Shown here: positions 1 to 11,243 of the stretch, piece by piece | Layout of the letters: every line of letters starts with the position of its first letter | How positions within the stretch are numbered: the first letter of the stretch is position 1 | Source: Druceiella hillmani | Lineage: Eukaryota > Arthropoda > Insecta > Lepidoptera > Hepialidae | NCBI GenBank assembly: GCA_039881145.1 | Contig: JAYKKI010000005.1 | Span: 29,369,501 to 29,433,500, forward strand | DNA length: 64,000 bases | Reading direction: 5' to 3' | Translations under genes and position numbers: made by a program | The notes under the pieces: model-generated | What the model saw: only the letters and a program-made list of their open reading frames with translations | The model's database searches: none | Told to the model about the DNA's origin: nothing

Positions 1-1250
1 CTCGAATAAATATAAAAATTATTGAACTTAAAATTATAAAAATAACTGTATTTCTAAAAATTTAATTCAAGCTTATTGAAAAATACATGAATTATTTTAA
101 ATAGCATAGTCTTTTAAACTCCGTTTAACAGCTTTGAGAGATTTATTTCCAAGGTAAAAAATAATAACCGTTTCTAAACAGTTTAACAGAAATACTAGAT
201 TTTATTAAATGGTTACTCCTGTGTATATAAAACATACAGTTAAGTGTCCCTCGTATTGTGATTTCTATTAGTATTTAATATGTTGTAATAATGAATTGCT
301 ATTGTTCTTCGTTTTTTTGCATATTGAAATGAAATTAACGTCTTTTAAGAGTATTAACATTTATTTTAGCATGATTATTATTTTACACAAAGATATATCT
401 AAGCCAGAACCAGAATCGATCCATAATTTTCAATTCATTTCTAATGAAAAATTGCAAATATCTATCATGATATATTATCCTTATCAATATTTACAAAATT
501 GAAAGTACTGAGCATAAAAATTTAAAAAGATAAATATCGTATATGTATGAAAATTCTAAAAATTATTAAAGTATTTACTAACTAAACTGATTTTTGAAAC
601 AAGCAAATAAACTCTATAAATTAATATATATTATATATCTAAAAATATAGTTATTGACTCCAGAGACTTTAAAATTAATATACTATTTGTTTAAATTTAA
701 ATTATTATTGGTGCAAAGTGACGATAAAAATGTTTCAATAATGATGTAAAATTAAATGTAAAAATATAAAAAATAAATGTTTCATTTGTTAACATACGAT
801 TTAAAATAAGTCATGTCATTAACTAACCTGTTTTTGATCCGCTTTTGCGACTGTTACCAAGTTTTGTCTACAATAGGACGTTACTCGTTCCAAAGCTTCT
901 AAACCATAACTAGCTTAATAGTTGCAGAAATATTGTAAGATAGTATATAACAAGCTTTGCCCTAGTCGAAGACAATACACTGATTATCGCAATAATGAAA
1001 AAAACAACTTTTTGCTATACATAACCGTTCAAATTTTCATTGCGAATTTATATTTCATTTACACACCTTTTTATTGAGAGCTTAGTTCCCTTCGTGTATG
1101 TTTCAATAATAAAAAGAAATAAAAAGTATGGAAAGCAAATTATCTTAATAAAAGAATAAGTTTACAGGGAGTAACTTTCAGACAATATTCATAGCTGCGA
1201 GTATTTAATATTAAAAAGTTTTAGAAGGAAATTCGCTTGAAGAAAATTTT
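1..1250. other. AT-rich DNA without a recognisable gene
   Basis: I see no gene, RNA or element here. The open frame at 296-502 is low complexity (Ile, Phe, Leu, Asn rich), resembles no family I know and is most simply a chance frame in AT-rich DNA. Confidence 0.6.
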
Positions 1251-1404
1251 GTAACAAAGTCAATAGCCATATCAACAATTTTATAATGCTTCATAAATAT
1301 GTAGTTTTAAGCTTTAGAAACCCAAACTGCTCAGACTAAATGGTGTAGCAAAGTCAACCGCTTTATCAACAGGCCGGTAATGCTTTATAAATAATTAGTT
1401 TTTA
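1251..1404 (+). repeat. Diverged local direct duplication (about 59 bp, period about 94 bp)
   Basis: Two units, 1251-1309 and 1345-1404, align along their length: both begin GTAACAAAGTCAA or GTAGCAAAGTCAA, share TATCAACA, and end with TAATGCTT, TATAAATA and TAGTTTT. Similarity is roughly 70 percent by eye, so the duplication is old. The second unit and the DNA after it also resemble 63.70-63.93 kb. Confidence 0.6.
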
Positions 1405-1560
1405 TTAGCCTTCACATTACAAGTATTAACAGTTTAATATCAGAAAAGTTTTTTTTTCATGAACTCATTAATACTTACTACTTAAAAATATAAGAAAACC
1501 TATTCCATGACAACGTCTCACCATTAATATATAGAGCGATAACACACGTCGGCTATAGTT
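1345..1560 (+). repeat. Dispersed repeat, copy 1 (copy 2 at 63.70-63.93 kb)
   Basis: Shared landmarks, in the same order and orientation as near the right end of the window, are a TAATTAGTTT block, CAAGTATTAACAGTTTAA and GCGATAACACA. The family is unknown and no open frame is shared. Confidence 0.55.
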
Positions 1561-3955
1561 TTACAGACGTAGTATGTGCAATATAATAACCATACTTTCT
1601 TTAAATTTTAATAATAAAAACCTTAATTTGTTTGAAGAAATTGAAATTGATATTTTAAACATTAATTATCATAACTATGATCTAATTATGTTTCATTACC
1701 GCTAGGATGTCATTTTGGTGTAGAGAAGAGCCAAAAAACGCCGCCTTCCTTATCACGTTCAAGAAATATTCAATGGTGTACACAGATAAATCGATTCCTC
1801 GAATCTAATCGATTCGTAATAATCGTACATGACTAAGGAAACCTGTTACATAACAGCACTTAAGGAATTAGCGGTTATTCATACAAATAAAATGCTTTCA
1901 TTCGTGGAGAAATAATCGAAAAGAAACTTCATTCCATCCAGAAATACGAATATTCCAGTAACACATACAAAATTAATGTTTCATACAGTACCATCATTAT
2001 ACATCTTTTAAGCGTTTATATCAATTTCTATTTCGCGCTTAACATATTACATTAGGATTTACCAAACCGACTTCAAGAAATTAATATTTGATCGATTCAC
2101 CGCAATTTTGAGTGCATCATGTCCTTTTGCATATTGCTGTTTTGTTTGAAGGATTATGTATATATACTAAGAAACTGCTAATATAAAATCTAGGCCAATG
2201 TATATATGTATAATCAAGCATGCGTATGTGCCTAAATGCATGCGTGCGTACGTGCGTGGATACTTCGGGCGGAAGGCTGACGGGTCGGGGGACGGGGTCT
2301 GTACTCCTGTTCCCTGTAATGACACACTATTATACACCCTAAAATTTATTTCAAATTTATCTGCATGGTATTTAAGGAGCTTTATAATTTTTTACTTATT
2401 CAATTAAAAAATCGTATACATGCATCGTTATTTAACTTGGACAATTATTAATTTGGGAACTGGTGCATTTGTTTTAATATTGTAGTACATTTGATAACAA
2501 AAATCTCATTCAATAATTAATTAGAAATTATTTTGTTCTGTTTAAAATATATTAGATAGCATTATATTATTTTACAAATATTCTGAAATTTCGTTGACAG
2601 AATTCCGTTTTGTGTTAATTTTTTTTTGCAAATCAAGGCTGCCAATTCAAAATTGAGTTTTTTTGTCTTTTAAATGCAAACTATTGTTTCCTCGTGCAGT
2701 GTTTCTCATAATTATTATTCCTCAATTAAATAAACAGTAAACAAAAACTTCACCTTCTAACTGGCACGTGCTCGCAGCGCTATTCTACTCTAGAAAATGT
2801 TTCGCGTTGAGGAATACTTACATACTTGATCGGACAAGAAGCTTTTCAAGATATTGGTTTTAGTTAAGAATCAGCTCCTATATTAGAAGTTAGAAATATC
2901 ATTAATAAATATGAGAAAACTCTTACTTTCCTCAGCAAGTTGTAACTAGTTCTCTATTCAATACCTAGTTCAGTAAGATATATGTTTAGCTGCTCCAAAG
3001 CGGGTTTTAACTTCGCCAGCATTTTCACATAGATTAAATTTGTAAGTATTTACTTTAGTTCATATTATACTTTGATAAAGGGGAAAATAATCATATCTCT
3101 TATACTAAAATACAGTCTCATTCGTTTATAGAAAGATATCTATAGCGGCTGTTTGCAATAAAAACTTATATACCAACAAGTAGTGACTTTGTTCTGCCTA
3201 AATATTTGTGCCAATAAATATTAACTAAAAAAAATCATATTTTGATCGCCAAATAAACTCTTACGTTTTATTTTTAGAGTAGATTTCAGCCAATATTTAT
3301 AATAGGTTTGAAAGCTTTGCAACTGTTTTGTATTGCGGATAAACTAATAATGCATGATATGTTGACCTATAGTAGCACCATTTATTGGAAAAATAAAATG
3401 TTTTTTGTTTATTTTCTAGGAAAATACTTGATTTTTCAAGATAGAAATATATTTGACTTGGTAGTTTTTGAGACGCTTGTTATTAAATTATTGAGTTACA
3501 ATTAAACCGGCTATCGCTTCTATAATATTTATTACGATTATCATATCTATCAGTACAATCTATGCAACATTTACGCCAGTCTATTTGTATTGCATAAGTG
3601 GTGTTAGCGGAAGTTTAACGGATCATTGTCGGAAACGATTAAGGTTAAATATGTCATTCTATTTTGTTTTCATAAATAATAAGTTGTCGGTTCATTTTAG
3701 ATAATTGAAATAAAATAATATGTTTTTATTGTATAAATTCTTCGTCACACATATATGAAGAACGATCGAGTTGTAAAATCATTGGCAAAACAAAACTGCT
3801 CTGTAAATGAGGACGAAATTCAAAGAAGTTCTTTTTAAATGAAATTATTTTATATAAGCCGTCACTCATATGGACTTCGTAGTGCAGTAAATATTAATTA
3901 ATACCTACTATAGAAAAATAGAGAAGCATATATGTACCTTATCGTGAAAGTTTTA
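1561..3955. other. AT-rich DNA, no gene seen; GC-richer patch near 2.2-2.3 kb
   Basis: No family resemblance was found. The 69-codon frame over 2198-2407 crosses an alternating purine-pyrimidine stretch of GCATGCGTGCGTACGTGCG type (about 2216-2262) and looks like chance coding. That stretch could favour Z-DNA. A second slightly GC-rich spot at 2760-2800 holds no recognisable motif. Confidence 0.5.
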
Positions 3956-3959
3956 GTGG

Positions 3960-4375
3960 ACATTGCTCTATATATCTCTGAAGATATCTTCTTCTTCTTG
4001 TCACTACAGCCTAGAGCTGACCAGGGCCGTCCCAATGAGTTTTTTCCATCGGAGTATATCAGATATTTTATATTTTCACTTGGTAACTTTTAATTTGTTT
4101 AAGTCATCTTCTGAGTGCAGATGTTCCCCTTTCCCCCTGGCTTGTTGAGAGTAAGTAGCTTGGTCGGTTTGTTATCCTCTGATCTAAATCAATACCCAAG
4201 ATACCAAACAATAATCCACCAAACATTATTTTTTGGACATGATCAAGGATTTTTCGTAGTATTTTTCTTTTAAAAACTTGTAGTCTGTTTTGGATATGCC
4301 TGCTCAGTGTCTAGCTTTCGCTACCATAGAAGACTACTGGTTGAATTAGTGTTTGAATGGTTGAACTCTGAATAT
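3960..4375 (-). pseudogene. LINE reverse-transcriptase C-terminal remnant
   Basis: On the minus strand the translation gives QPVVFYGSES, then a basic block VFKRKILRKIL, matching the conserved post-RT block of APE-type non-LTR retrotransposons (L-x-PVL-x-YG-x-E-x-W followed by ERK-x-LR-x-I). Further on, near 4000-4060, a stretch ending in RWKKLIGTAL resembles the usual Trp-rich C-terminus (DR-x-x-W-x-x-L). Stops and frameshifts separate these blocks, and the palm domain is missing. The family is probably the same broad LINE group as at 20.8, 29.4 and 40.3 kb, but the clade cannot be fixed by eye. It would have encoded part of the polyprotein that reverse transcribes the element RNA at the target site; here it is dead. 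Confidence 0.55.
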
Positions 4376-5380
4376 ATATTATCTAAAATTATGGAATAAA
4401 TTGTTTGAAATTTTATAACTAGCCCTCTTTAAAGGTAACGCAAACTCGCATAAAATTTTTAAAAAATATCAATTATTTAATTCGTCTTACACTGAAATTA
4501 ATATGTAAATATTTTTTCCAATTAAATGTTGTGATATATGGTTGTTAATAGTTTTACAACTATACGGAATTCAAATTTTTTATTTCAAGCAATTTCCACG
4601 AAAAACACTTGAATAGATGGATAAACATACACACGTCTGTGATATTATAAGGGTACCCTTTTAATTATTAATCTAAGAAATTCTACATAGGCACGAAAAG
4701 CTTTCAGAAAGCCACGGTCGCTAATCACCATAGAACACCGATCACCAATAATATTGACCAGGAAAATTTGCTTTCAGCATGGAAGCAGGTAGATGACTTT
4801 TGCTACAATTAAGAAATAAAAAAAATTGTGAATTATTTAATAACATTCTTAGTTTACGAGATATAATTAATGGTGACACACATAATAAAAACAGCTGGTG
4901 ACAATGATGATACAATGATGATACACATATTAAAAACCGCTATTTTTAATACTGGAGATATTAAAGTATAATATAAACCTCTAAGGGGTTTTTTGAATTA
5001 ATTTATTACTAATTAGTTCGTTAAATAAATTTATAACTTTTTATTTGCGACCCTGTTACTAATATTGATCAAATCATGGAGAAATGTACCACACATTATC
5101 TTATCCAACCTTCCTGGTAGTTTAAATCCATTTCTCAAATACAATTAGGTCAGTCAAATACTTATTTCCATTTGAGGAAAAATATTACACCAAGTCGAAT
5201 TTTTGAATGATTACATCACATAGGTAGGTTAATTTATTACAATTGCACTACACTTTTTAAGACTAAAATTAAGATCATGATTGTATCATCTAAAACGCGT
5301 TGTATTATTCACACTGTAAATATCTAATTTATTTTGAAATTTAAGAATTATTTATCCTCAAGTTTCGGTGAACAAATAAC
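4376..5380. other. AT-rich DNA without recognisable content
   Basis: No motif, repeat or open frame worth naming was seen. A small partial repetition (TGATACA repeats near 4903-4925) is present. Confidence 0.55.
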
Positions 5381-5383
5381 GTA

Positions 5384-5890
5384 ATTGTACAATTAACATC
5401 ACAGGAAAGTAGTTATGTCATTACACTTTAAATTTTATTGAAAAGCTCATCAAGTGATTAGTCAAAAAACCTAAGTCAAATGATATTATATTAGCATTTG
5501 AAAAAGTAAAAGAAAATGTTTTACCGTTCCCTATTGTTATGAATCGCTCTAAAATTGTACAAAAAACTTTAAATACACATGCAAAAATAGTAAAAATAGT
5601 AATTTCACCACAAATTTCATTTTATTTAAAAAATGCTTCGGGGGATTTGTCTAAAAAACTAAGTTAATACAAAATGATGTTATACTAAAGTTTTGAAGTA
5701 AAAATATTTACCATTTAGTTTTAATAAAAAAAAATTTACAATTAATATTACGGAAAAATTAAGTGTTTCACCATACTTCATTTTCTTTAAAAAATGTAAC
5801 AAAAAACGAAGTAAGTATTTTTTTACTATTTAAATGATGTTATATAAATAATTTGGGAAACAAAAAAATAATATTCAATAGAAAACTAAA
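5384..5890 (+). repeat. Satellite-like tandem repeat, three diverged units of about 160-195 bp
   Basis: Three successive blocks share the same order of words: ACAATTAA or ACACATG, a TTTCACCA or TCATTACA block, a TTCATTTT-like stretch, then AAAAAAC with AAGT, ATGAT(A/G)TTATA and a TTTGAA or TTTGGG end. The ATGATRTTATA landmarks lie near 5480, 5674 and 5835, giving spacings of about 195 and 161 bp. Units are well diverged, so this is an old local array or an edge of a satellite-derived block. Confidence 0.6.
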
Positions 5891-6000
5891 TAATAATTTT
5901 AAGAAATTATTGAAACAAATTAAAGCACAATTCCAAAAAATAGAACAATGGTATAGAAAACATTTTCGAGATCATTCGAAATAATGATCATCGATTGTCT

Positions 6001-6041
6001 ATCGTAATCTACGAAAATCTCGATGATTTTCGCATTACGAT
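6001..6041. repeat. Interrupted hairpin
   Basis: ATCGTAAT (6001-6008) pairs with ATTACGAT (6034-6041), and GAAAATC (6013-6019) pairs with GATTTTC (6025-6031), around a 5-nt loop. Function is unknown. Confidence 0.6.
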
Positions 6042-6789
6042 TAATATTGATTAAAATATTCTTTTTGTGTGTGTTATATACAGTTTTATAAAAAATTATA
6101 ACTCAAGGCTTCGTAAATATACTATTTTTCAGACAGTATTTTATTAGAACCCAATGTTGCTTAAAAATAAAAATGTAAACAGTAAACCTGAATCTCCATA
6201 GACAATAACTTATGTAAAAACAACATTTAAGTCGAATAATATCATGTTACTAAGCACCATCACATTTTTTTCTAAGATAAACTAAGTGTCTATCCGACCA
6301 TTTTTCACAACAAACCGACCTTTGATTTTAATCACTTAAGAAAAATACGCGATATTTACGCCGTATCTTGCCGATTAATTTATTACAAAAATACGTTTTG
6401 TACTTAGTTGAAATTAGTTTATACTAGCAGGATCGAATGCTAATATGGAATCGAATTGCCATAATTCTCTACAAACGTATTAAATCATACACAGATGGGG
6501 TCGAAAATAAGAAGTTATGAATTTATTTATCGAATTGATCAGTAAATTATTAATAATTTGAGAACATTCGCAGGAAGAATCAGGTTTGTGTTTTAACAGT
6601 TCCAGTATTAAAAACATAATATCAACTGTTGCTAAATATAATGAATGATGACACACTCATTAATTAGATCTCGTATATAAAAAATGTTATTAAATAATTA
6701 ACAGTTGTTTTTAATTCCACGATTGCAGTATAATTCATTAGTAATTCACTTAGTAATTTTGACTGAGACTCAAAATTCTCTCGTTTATA

Positions 6790-7085
6790 TTATACTTGGC
6801 CTTTCGTTCCCTTCGAACAATATTTACTATCACACTGGTTGTGATATTTCCATTTTTTTACACAACAATGTGTTAAAGAAACGTATATATTAATTTGCAC
6901 TAACCAAAGCTATAGATCTAGATCTAAAATACTAAACTAATTCACGAAACAAGAAAAGAGGGAAGCTTCCAATTGCAAACTTCTTTCCGTAATAAATAAA
7001 GCTCTTCTCGTAGCAGGACTTAAGGGTGATAAGCTACGTGGAGGGAAAATTGCTTCTACAAGAAAATCGTAATTTATTTCATGAA
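6790..7085 (+). repeat. Dispersed repeat, copy A (copy B at 62.29-62.49 kb)
   Basis: Shared blocks with 62.29-62.49 kb, in the same order and strand, are CAATATTT(A/G)CTATC(A/G)CACTGGT, then TTCTT..GTAATAAAT, TTCTTGTAGC or TCTCGTAGC, and GTGGAGGG followed by GCTTCT and GTAATTT. Copy A has about 90 bp of extra sequence between the first two blocks. No transposase or coding frame is shared, and I do not recognise the family. Two short minus-strand frames here (6937-7321) look like chance. Confidence 0.6.
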
Positions 7086-7089
7086 TAAT

Positions 7090-7795
7090 GTTTAGATTTA
7101 TCGACATGTTTTTATAGCTCCACACTTATTTGGCGTAGATCACTTTGGATCAATAACCTGCGACCACAACATATGACAATGTTTTTTGGAGAAAGAAAAA
7201 AGTAAATATACTGGTTTTTATGGTTTCGAAGTAAAACTAGGAACGTTTTGCTGTCTTTATTTCTACAATTTACTGTAGACAATATTTTTTGAACAGTGTA
7301 AATCACAAATACATGTTTCAATTGTTTATGTAAGTATGATTTAATTTACCGGTTACGAATTCCCTTAAAACATTGTTTATAGTACGAAATGAAATATATT
7401 TTAGGTTTTTGTTTTAATAAATTTTAACATTGGACCTTCCTTACGGTTAATATCAAAGTTTCTCACGTTTCGAATAAATAAAACGCTAGGATGTAATTAA
7501 CATTAAACGCAATATAATAATATGTTTTCATCATTTTATGTTATCAATAAATAAATGAGCAAAATGTATTTTCTTCAATAAATTATTTACAGGCAATTAT
7601 AAACATGTTTTGCAGTGATGTTATTTCTAGGCGATGTTGGTTATCTAAAAAATTATAAAGTAAAGTTATATATGCTCATTTATAAAGGAATATTGTGGAT
7701 ACTGGCTGCATACATATACCAAATTCGACCCGCAATCAAGTAACAAAAATTTGTTCTAAGAAAAAACAATCAAGAAATAAAATACTGTTCTCATA
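7090..7795. other. AT-rich DNA without recognisable content
   Basis: Nothing beyond chance frames was seen. Confidence 0.5.
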
Positions 7796-7799
7796 AGGA

Positions 7800-8035
7800 C
7801 AACAGAGCGTCATGTATTGGTCGTTGTCTTCCCAAAGAAACACGCCGCCCTCCATTTGCAAAGTACGCAGGCTTGAAGTTTCAGGGCGTTCACTCGGCAC
7901 GGTGTCCGACTCTAGAAAGAGCAAGCGCGTACGCGCTGATCTATTTGTAAGCTCACATGTGCTACAACTGGTGGATGTTGAATGTTTATTTCTCCTTTTT
8001 AATATTACTCTCTCTGTAATTACTTCAAATTGCAT
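7800..8035. other. GC-richer segment before the (TA)n array, possible Gypsy leader or LTR
   Basis: This patch is clearly richer in GC and CpG than its surroundings and is open on both strands (7812-8123 plus, 7736-8041 minus). Neither translation resembles a known protein. It lies directly upstream of the decayed Gypsy element, and its pyrimidine-rich tail vaguely resembles 11.04-11.10 kb downstream of that element. It could therefore be what remains of a 5' LTR or leader, but the similarity is too weak to call. Confidence 0.25.

Positions 8036-8040
<5 letters not shown>

Positions 8041-8106
<66 letters not shown>
8041..8106. repeat. (TA)n microsatellite
   Basis: About 33 uninterrupted TA units. 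The plus-strand open frame that ends here reads it as alternating Tyr and Ile, which is an artefact. Confidence 0.98.
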
Positions 8107-8108
<2 letters not shown>

Positions 8109-8889
8109 CACTCGCTTCATTAAAGACTCCAAGTAAAAACATTTTCCGGAGGACAAATCTCGGCTCGACGACCCAGCTAAAATATGACACTGTAAATATC
8201 AGAAGAAGTCGGCATTTTGTTGGTCATAAGAATTCCGCTATTTTGGAGAGAGAGACTATGCTTGTCGTTCGACGTTTTGAGTTAGTATCTAGTGACATAA
8301 ATAAAAGCTCAGAGCAGCTGACTTAAATGATCATCACACAGCTAGAGAAACAGGATATCGAATAAAATTAGCGACAACATAGAAGTGCACATATTTATTA
8401 AAAACTGCCTCAACTCAGTATATGAGGAAAGTGAGGAAAGACATTTCAAAAATGTGTATTTGATAAGAGACCAGGCTATCAGCGGCTCTGTCAGCTTGTG
8501 CGTAAGATAGTAGACATTGCTACGGACCAAGTCCACAATAAGGTACTATAATCTTTTATGGTTGAAGTGGCTACTAATCCATGTCCACACCGTGCTTACC
8601 GTAAGCAAGAATATCTCGAAGATTAAAATACTACTCGCTGACAATTTTCTCGAGCAAACACAATAATTTTTCCTTACATCTTCATTTTCGCCACAGCAAT
8701 CGTAACAAAGTCCCTGATAAATTATATACGGAAGCCCTCACTTGATATCGTAGAACTCAATTCAAGACCCCAATACGAATACAATCCTCACAGTAACTTC
8801 ACCCGCTATCGATCATGATCTTGCTGTTCTGATGCTTAGCTGTGTTAATCTATTGCTACTAATAACCGTCAAAGCCATGAACTCATTAA

Positions 8890-9295
8890 GCCCATACTGC
8901 TACTATCACCTAAGATTTATATCCAACGCGACGAATGCAACAAAATTCACGGTGCTCATTTAAAAATTTAAAAAAAATGTAACATTTGTAGCGGCAAAAT
9001 CTAGCATTTAAAAGACATCCCGCCGCCTTTTCACCACGAATAAAAAGTCGAGCACTAATAAATTCACCTTACAACGGGAAAAAGGATCTACAAGGCAACC
9101 GTTAACCTCCCCACTCTACCTCACTAGTAGCACCGTATTACCTAACTTCGCTGAGAAACACTGAAACTTAAATCTGGACCATATATAAAGCAATTTATTG
9201 TTACTTTTTTCAGCGAGTCAATACTAGAGTTTGACTTTTCTAAACACCATCAGCTTGTCATCAACTTGAGAAACCGACGCGTAACTGACGGTTGC
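8890..9295 (+). pseudogene. Gypsy gag C-terminus and protease C-terminus remnants
   Basis: At 8898-8954 the frame reads CYYHLRFISNATNATKFT, matching the short Cys/His motif that ends gag in CsRn1/Kabuki-type elements (C-W-Y-H-x-R-F-G-x-x-A-x-K-C). The last Cys is lost. At 9233-9295 it reads DFSKHHQLVINLRNRRVTDG, matching the DFL-x-H-x-x-L-x-VD-x-x-x-x-RL-x-D block that closes the aspartic protease and leads into the reverse transcriptase. The protease active-site triad (D-T/S-G) was not found between them. Gag would package the RNA and the protease would cut the polyprotein; both are non-functional here. Confidence 0.7.
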
Positions 9296-9429
9296 ACGAG
9301 GCACGCCGTCAAGTCACAGCTCAGCACAACTACCATAGTAACGACAAAAATCATCGACGTTCAGTGAAAACATCCCGGAATTACTCTTCCCCCAACAATG
9401 ACATAACAAGAAAGCATCGAATTGAATAC

Positions 9430-10010
9430 ATCATCAGAACAACTGATCGACTATAACATTGTCGGGTAAGAATATACCACCACGTCGTAGCAAAAAAGTA
9501 AAAAAGGAGTTCGAAAATATGATCTAACAAGGCCTATGCAGTTTAATCAAAAGCCCATGGTTATTAGTACATCACGTCCTAGCCAAGAAGAATAGCATTC
9601 TGCAAGCTTGGAGAGACTATTCAGCGCAATTACCAAACCTGACCTTTACCTATAAAAATAGTAAAATATTTCAGTTATTAACCTAATTAAACTGTTTTAG
9701 TATATAGATAGCGGAAGTCGATATTAAGAAGACAGCTTTTATAATGTCATTTGGCCACTTTAATTTCCTTGAATATGGTCTCTTTAATTTCCTTGAGTAT
9801 GTATGTATAAAATTATACAATAACGTCTTAAAAAAAAATGATGTCACCCTCAACCCTAATGCCATTTCGGCAAGGCTCAAGTAACATTCGTCTTCTGTCG
9901 CGTAGCTAAAAATGGCATTAAGCCACTTGAAGAAAAGGTCTCCGACGATGGATTAACTTAGACGTTTTCTTGGTTTAATTATTATCGAAAAAAATAAGTC
10001 CACCATGGAA
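9430..10010 (+). pseudogene. Gypsy reverse transcriptase remnant
   Basis: Blocks in order are: FENMIQQGLC (linker helix) near 9510; SPWLLVHHVLAKKN (family SPW-x-SP-L-H-x-V-x-KK) near 9550-9590; AITKPDLY (family LNAxTxPDRYP) near 9635; DIKKTAFIMSFGHFNFLEY from 9720 (family DIPKTAxxTPFGLFEF); DVTLNPN near 9838 (family G-x-x-LNP-x-K); GIKPLEEKV near 9914 and LRRFLGLI with NYYR near 9960-9990 in neighbouring frames. The YLDD catalytic box is missing: a deletion joins the FEFL block almost directly to the LNP block. A 24-bp in-frame tandem duplication (9753-9776 and 9777-9800) repeats the FNFLEY motif. The protein copied element RNA into DNA; this copy cannot. Confidence 0.82.
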
Positions 10011-11240
10011 TCAATAGCAAAATGTATGTTTGGAAACTGGATACCAAGTTTGAATGGCCTGCAATGATAACTAACGCCATGTTGACGAGCCAACTTTTCA
10101 CCACCCTAATAAACTGCAATCCAACAAACCTTGAAACACGAACTGCTTCTTATTACCCGCACATGGACTCTTCAAATATTGGCACCGTTCACTGAAAGCG
10201 GCATTTGATGCAGTTTTCACGCTTGAACTGTCAGATAATATGGACGCAAAAACTACATACCGTGCTCTTTGGTTTACGAGCCGCCCTATGCATATGCAAC
10301 GTAGTTAGTGCAGTCGAATAACCTACTGCTATAACTTGAGATTACTGAGCAACTTACTTACTAGGGTTACAAGAAGACAAACCGAAATGGACTAAAGCTG
10401 CGTTCGACAATTCGAAATACAATTAATGCACTCAAGCTATCCAAGCCTAAGCAATCGTATTTATATATTGACCTTTCTTCGTGAATCAACATTTATTAAC
10501 TGGCAAACGTGCGTTCATATGCAAGTGGCGGTTAAGAAGCCATTACAACCATTATACTCTGATATGGCACTAAGTTAAAGTAGCGAAATATTTACCATCC
10601 AGCTACCAGATAGACGCGCACCCAGAAAATTACCTTCACATTCAGTGAATACACTAACCAGCCACCTTCGAATACTCTACAGAAACCACCGTCTAGCCAC
10701 AACTTACTCTATGGAGAGATAACTAAACATCCAAACATAATATTTATCACTTCACTCCCCTTAGCACTCAAGACGACATATTCCGGGCATACAATTCGTT
10801 TGCCGGTAAAATTCTTCTACACCTACTGAGAATCAAATAAAAAGAAATCGTTCTAAAAATAACGTGTGGTAAAGCCACATGTTCTACGTTACACATACTC
10901 AACCATTAATAACACGCTACCATCAAGTCGCGAAACACACACACGGAGCTTCAGGACTTTCACACGGCCCGGGGATCGACAGCAGAAAAAGAGAGCATAC
11001 GGCTGTTATAAGCTGGTGGAAGCCACGACAGGCGGGCCACAAATGTTTCTCTTTCCTTTTCAAGGTTGCTCTCTATATCTTTATCTCTCTCCTCAAGGTT
11101 TTGATTCATGTATATCAAATTATATTTTTATTTCGTCAAACTCAAATAGAGTAGTTATCTCACTGATCGCATTTTGGTTACATATAGCATAAAATTTGCA
11201 AATATTGAATATATTTGGCGTTAATTTTGTAGAAATTCAT
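10010..11240 (+). other. Gypsy downstream region (RNase H, integrase and 3' end expected), unresolved
   Basis: Base composition stays above the local average to about 11.06 kb. Two overlapping open frames at 10866-11192 have no family match. A pyrimidine-rich stretch at 11041-11100 (CTCTTTCC, CTCTCTATATC, CTCTCTCC) may belong to a 3' untranslated region or LTR. No His-x-His zinc motif or DDE triad of an integrase could be placed with confidence. Confidence 0.35.
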
Positions 11241-11243
11241 TAT

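Larger units (their letters stand above)
8130..10860 (+). mobile_element. Decayed Ty3/Gypsy LTR retrotransposon, CsRn1/Kabuki-like
   Basis: A stretch of raised GC content carries, in the correct order on the plus strand, a gag C-terminal CYYHLRF block, a protease-end block, and reverse-transcriptase blocks (detailed in the next entries). The gag block without a zinc knuckle (C-W/Y-Y-H-x-R-F) is typical of the CsRn1/Kabuki group, which has members in insects. RNase H and integrase should follow from about 10.0 to 10.9 kb. That part still looks coding-derived (one piece reads PKWTKAAFDNSK, like the W-T-x-x-A-x-x-A-F start of RNase H), but stops prevent a firm reading. LTRs and target-site duplication were not identified, so the ends are approximate. 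Confidence 0.65.

Noticed and set aside
2198..2407. 69-codon frame over the GC-rich patch near 2.25 kb
   Set aside because: Generated by an alternating purine-pyrimidine run; no protein family resemblance.
7812..8123. 103-codon plus frame ending in a Tyr-Ile repeat
   Set aside because: The repeat is the (TA)n microsatellite read as codons; the upstream part has no family match.
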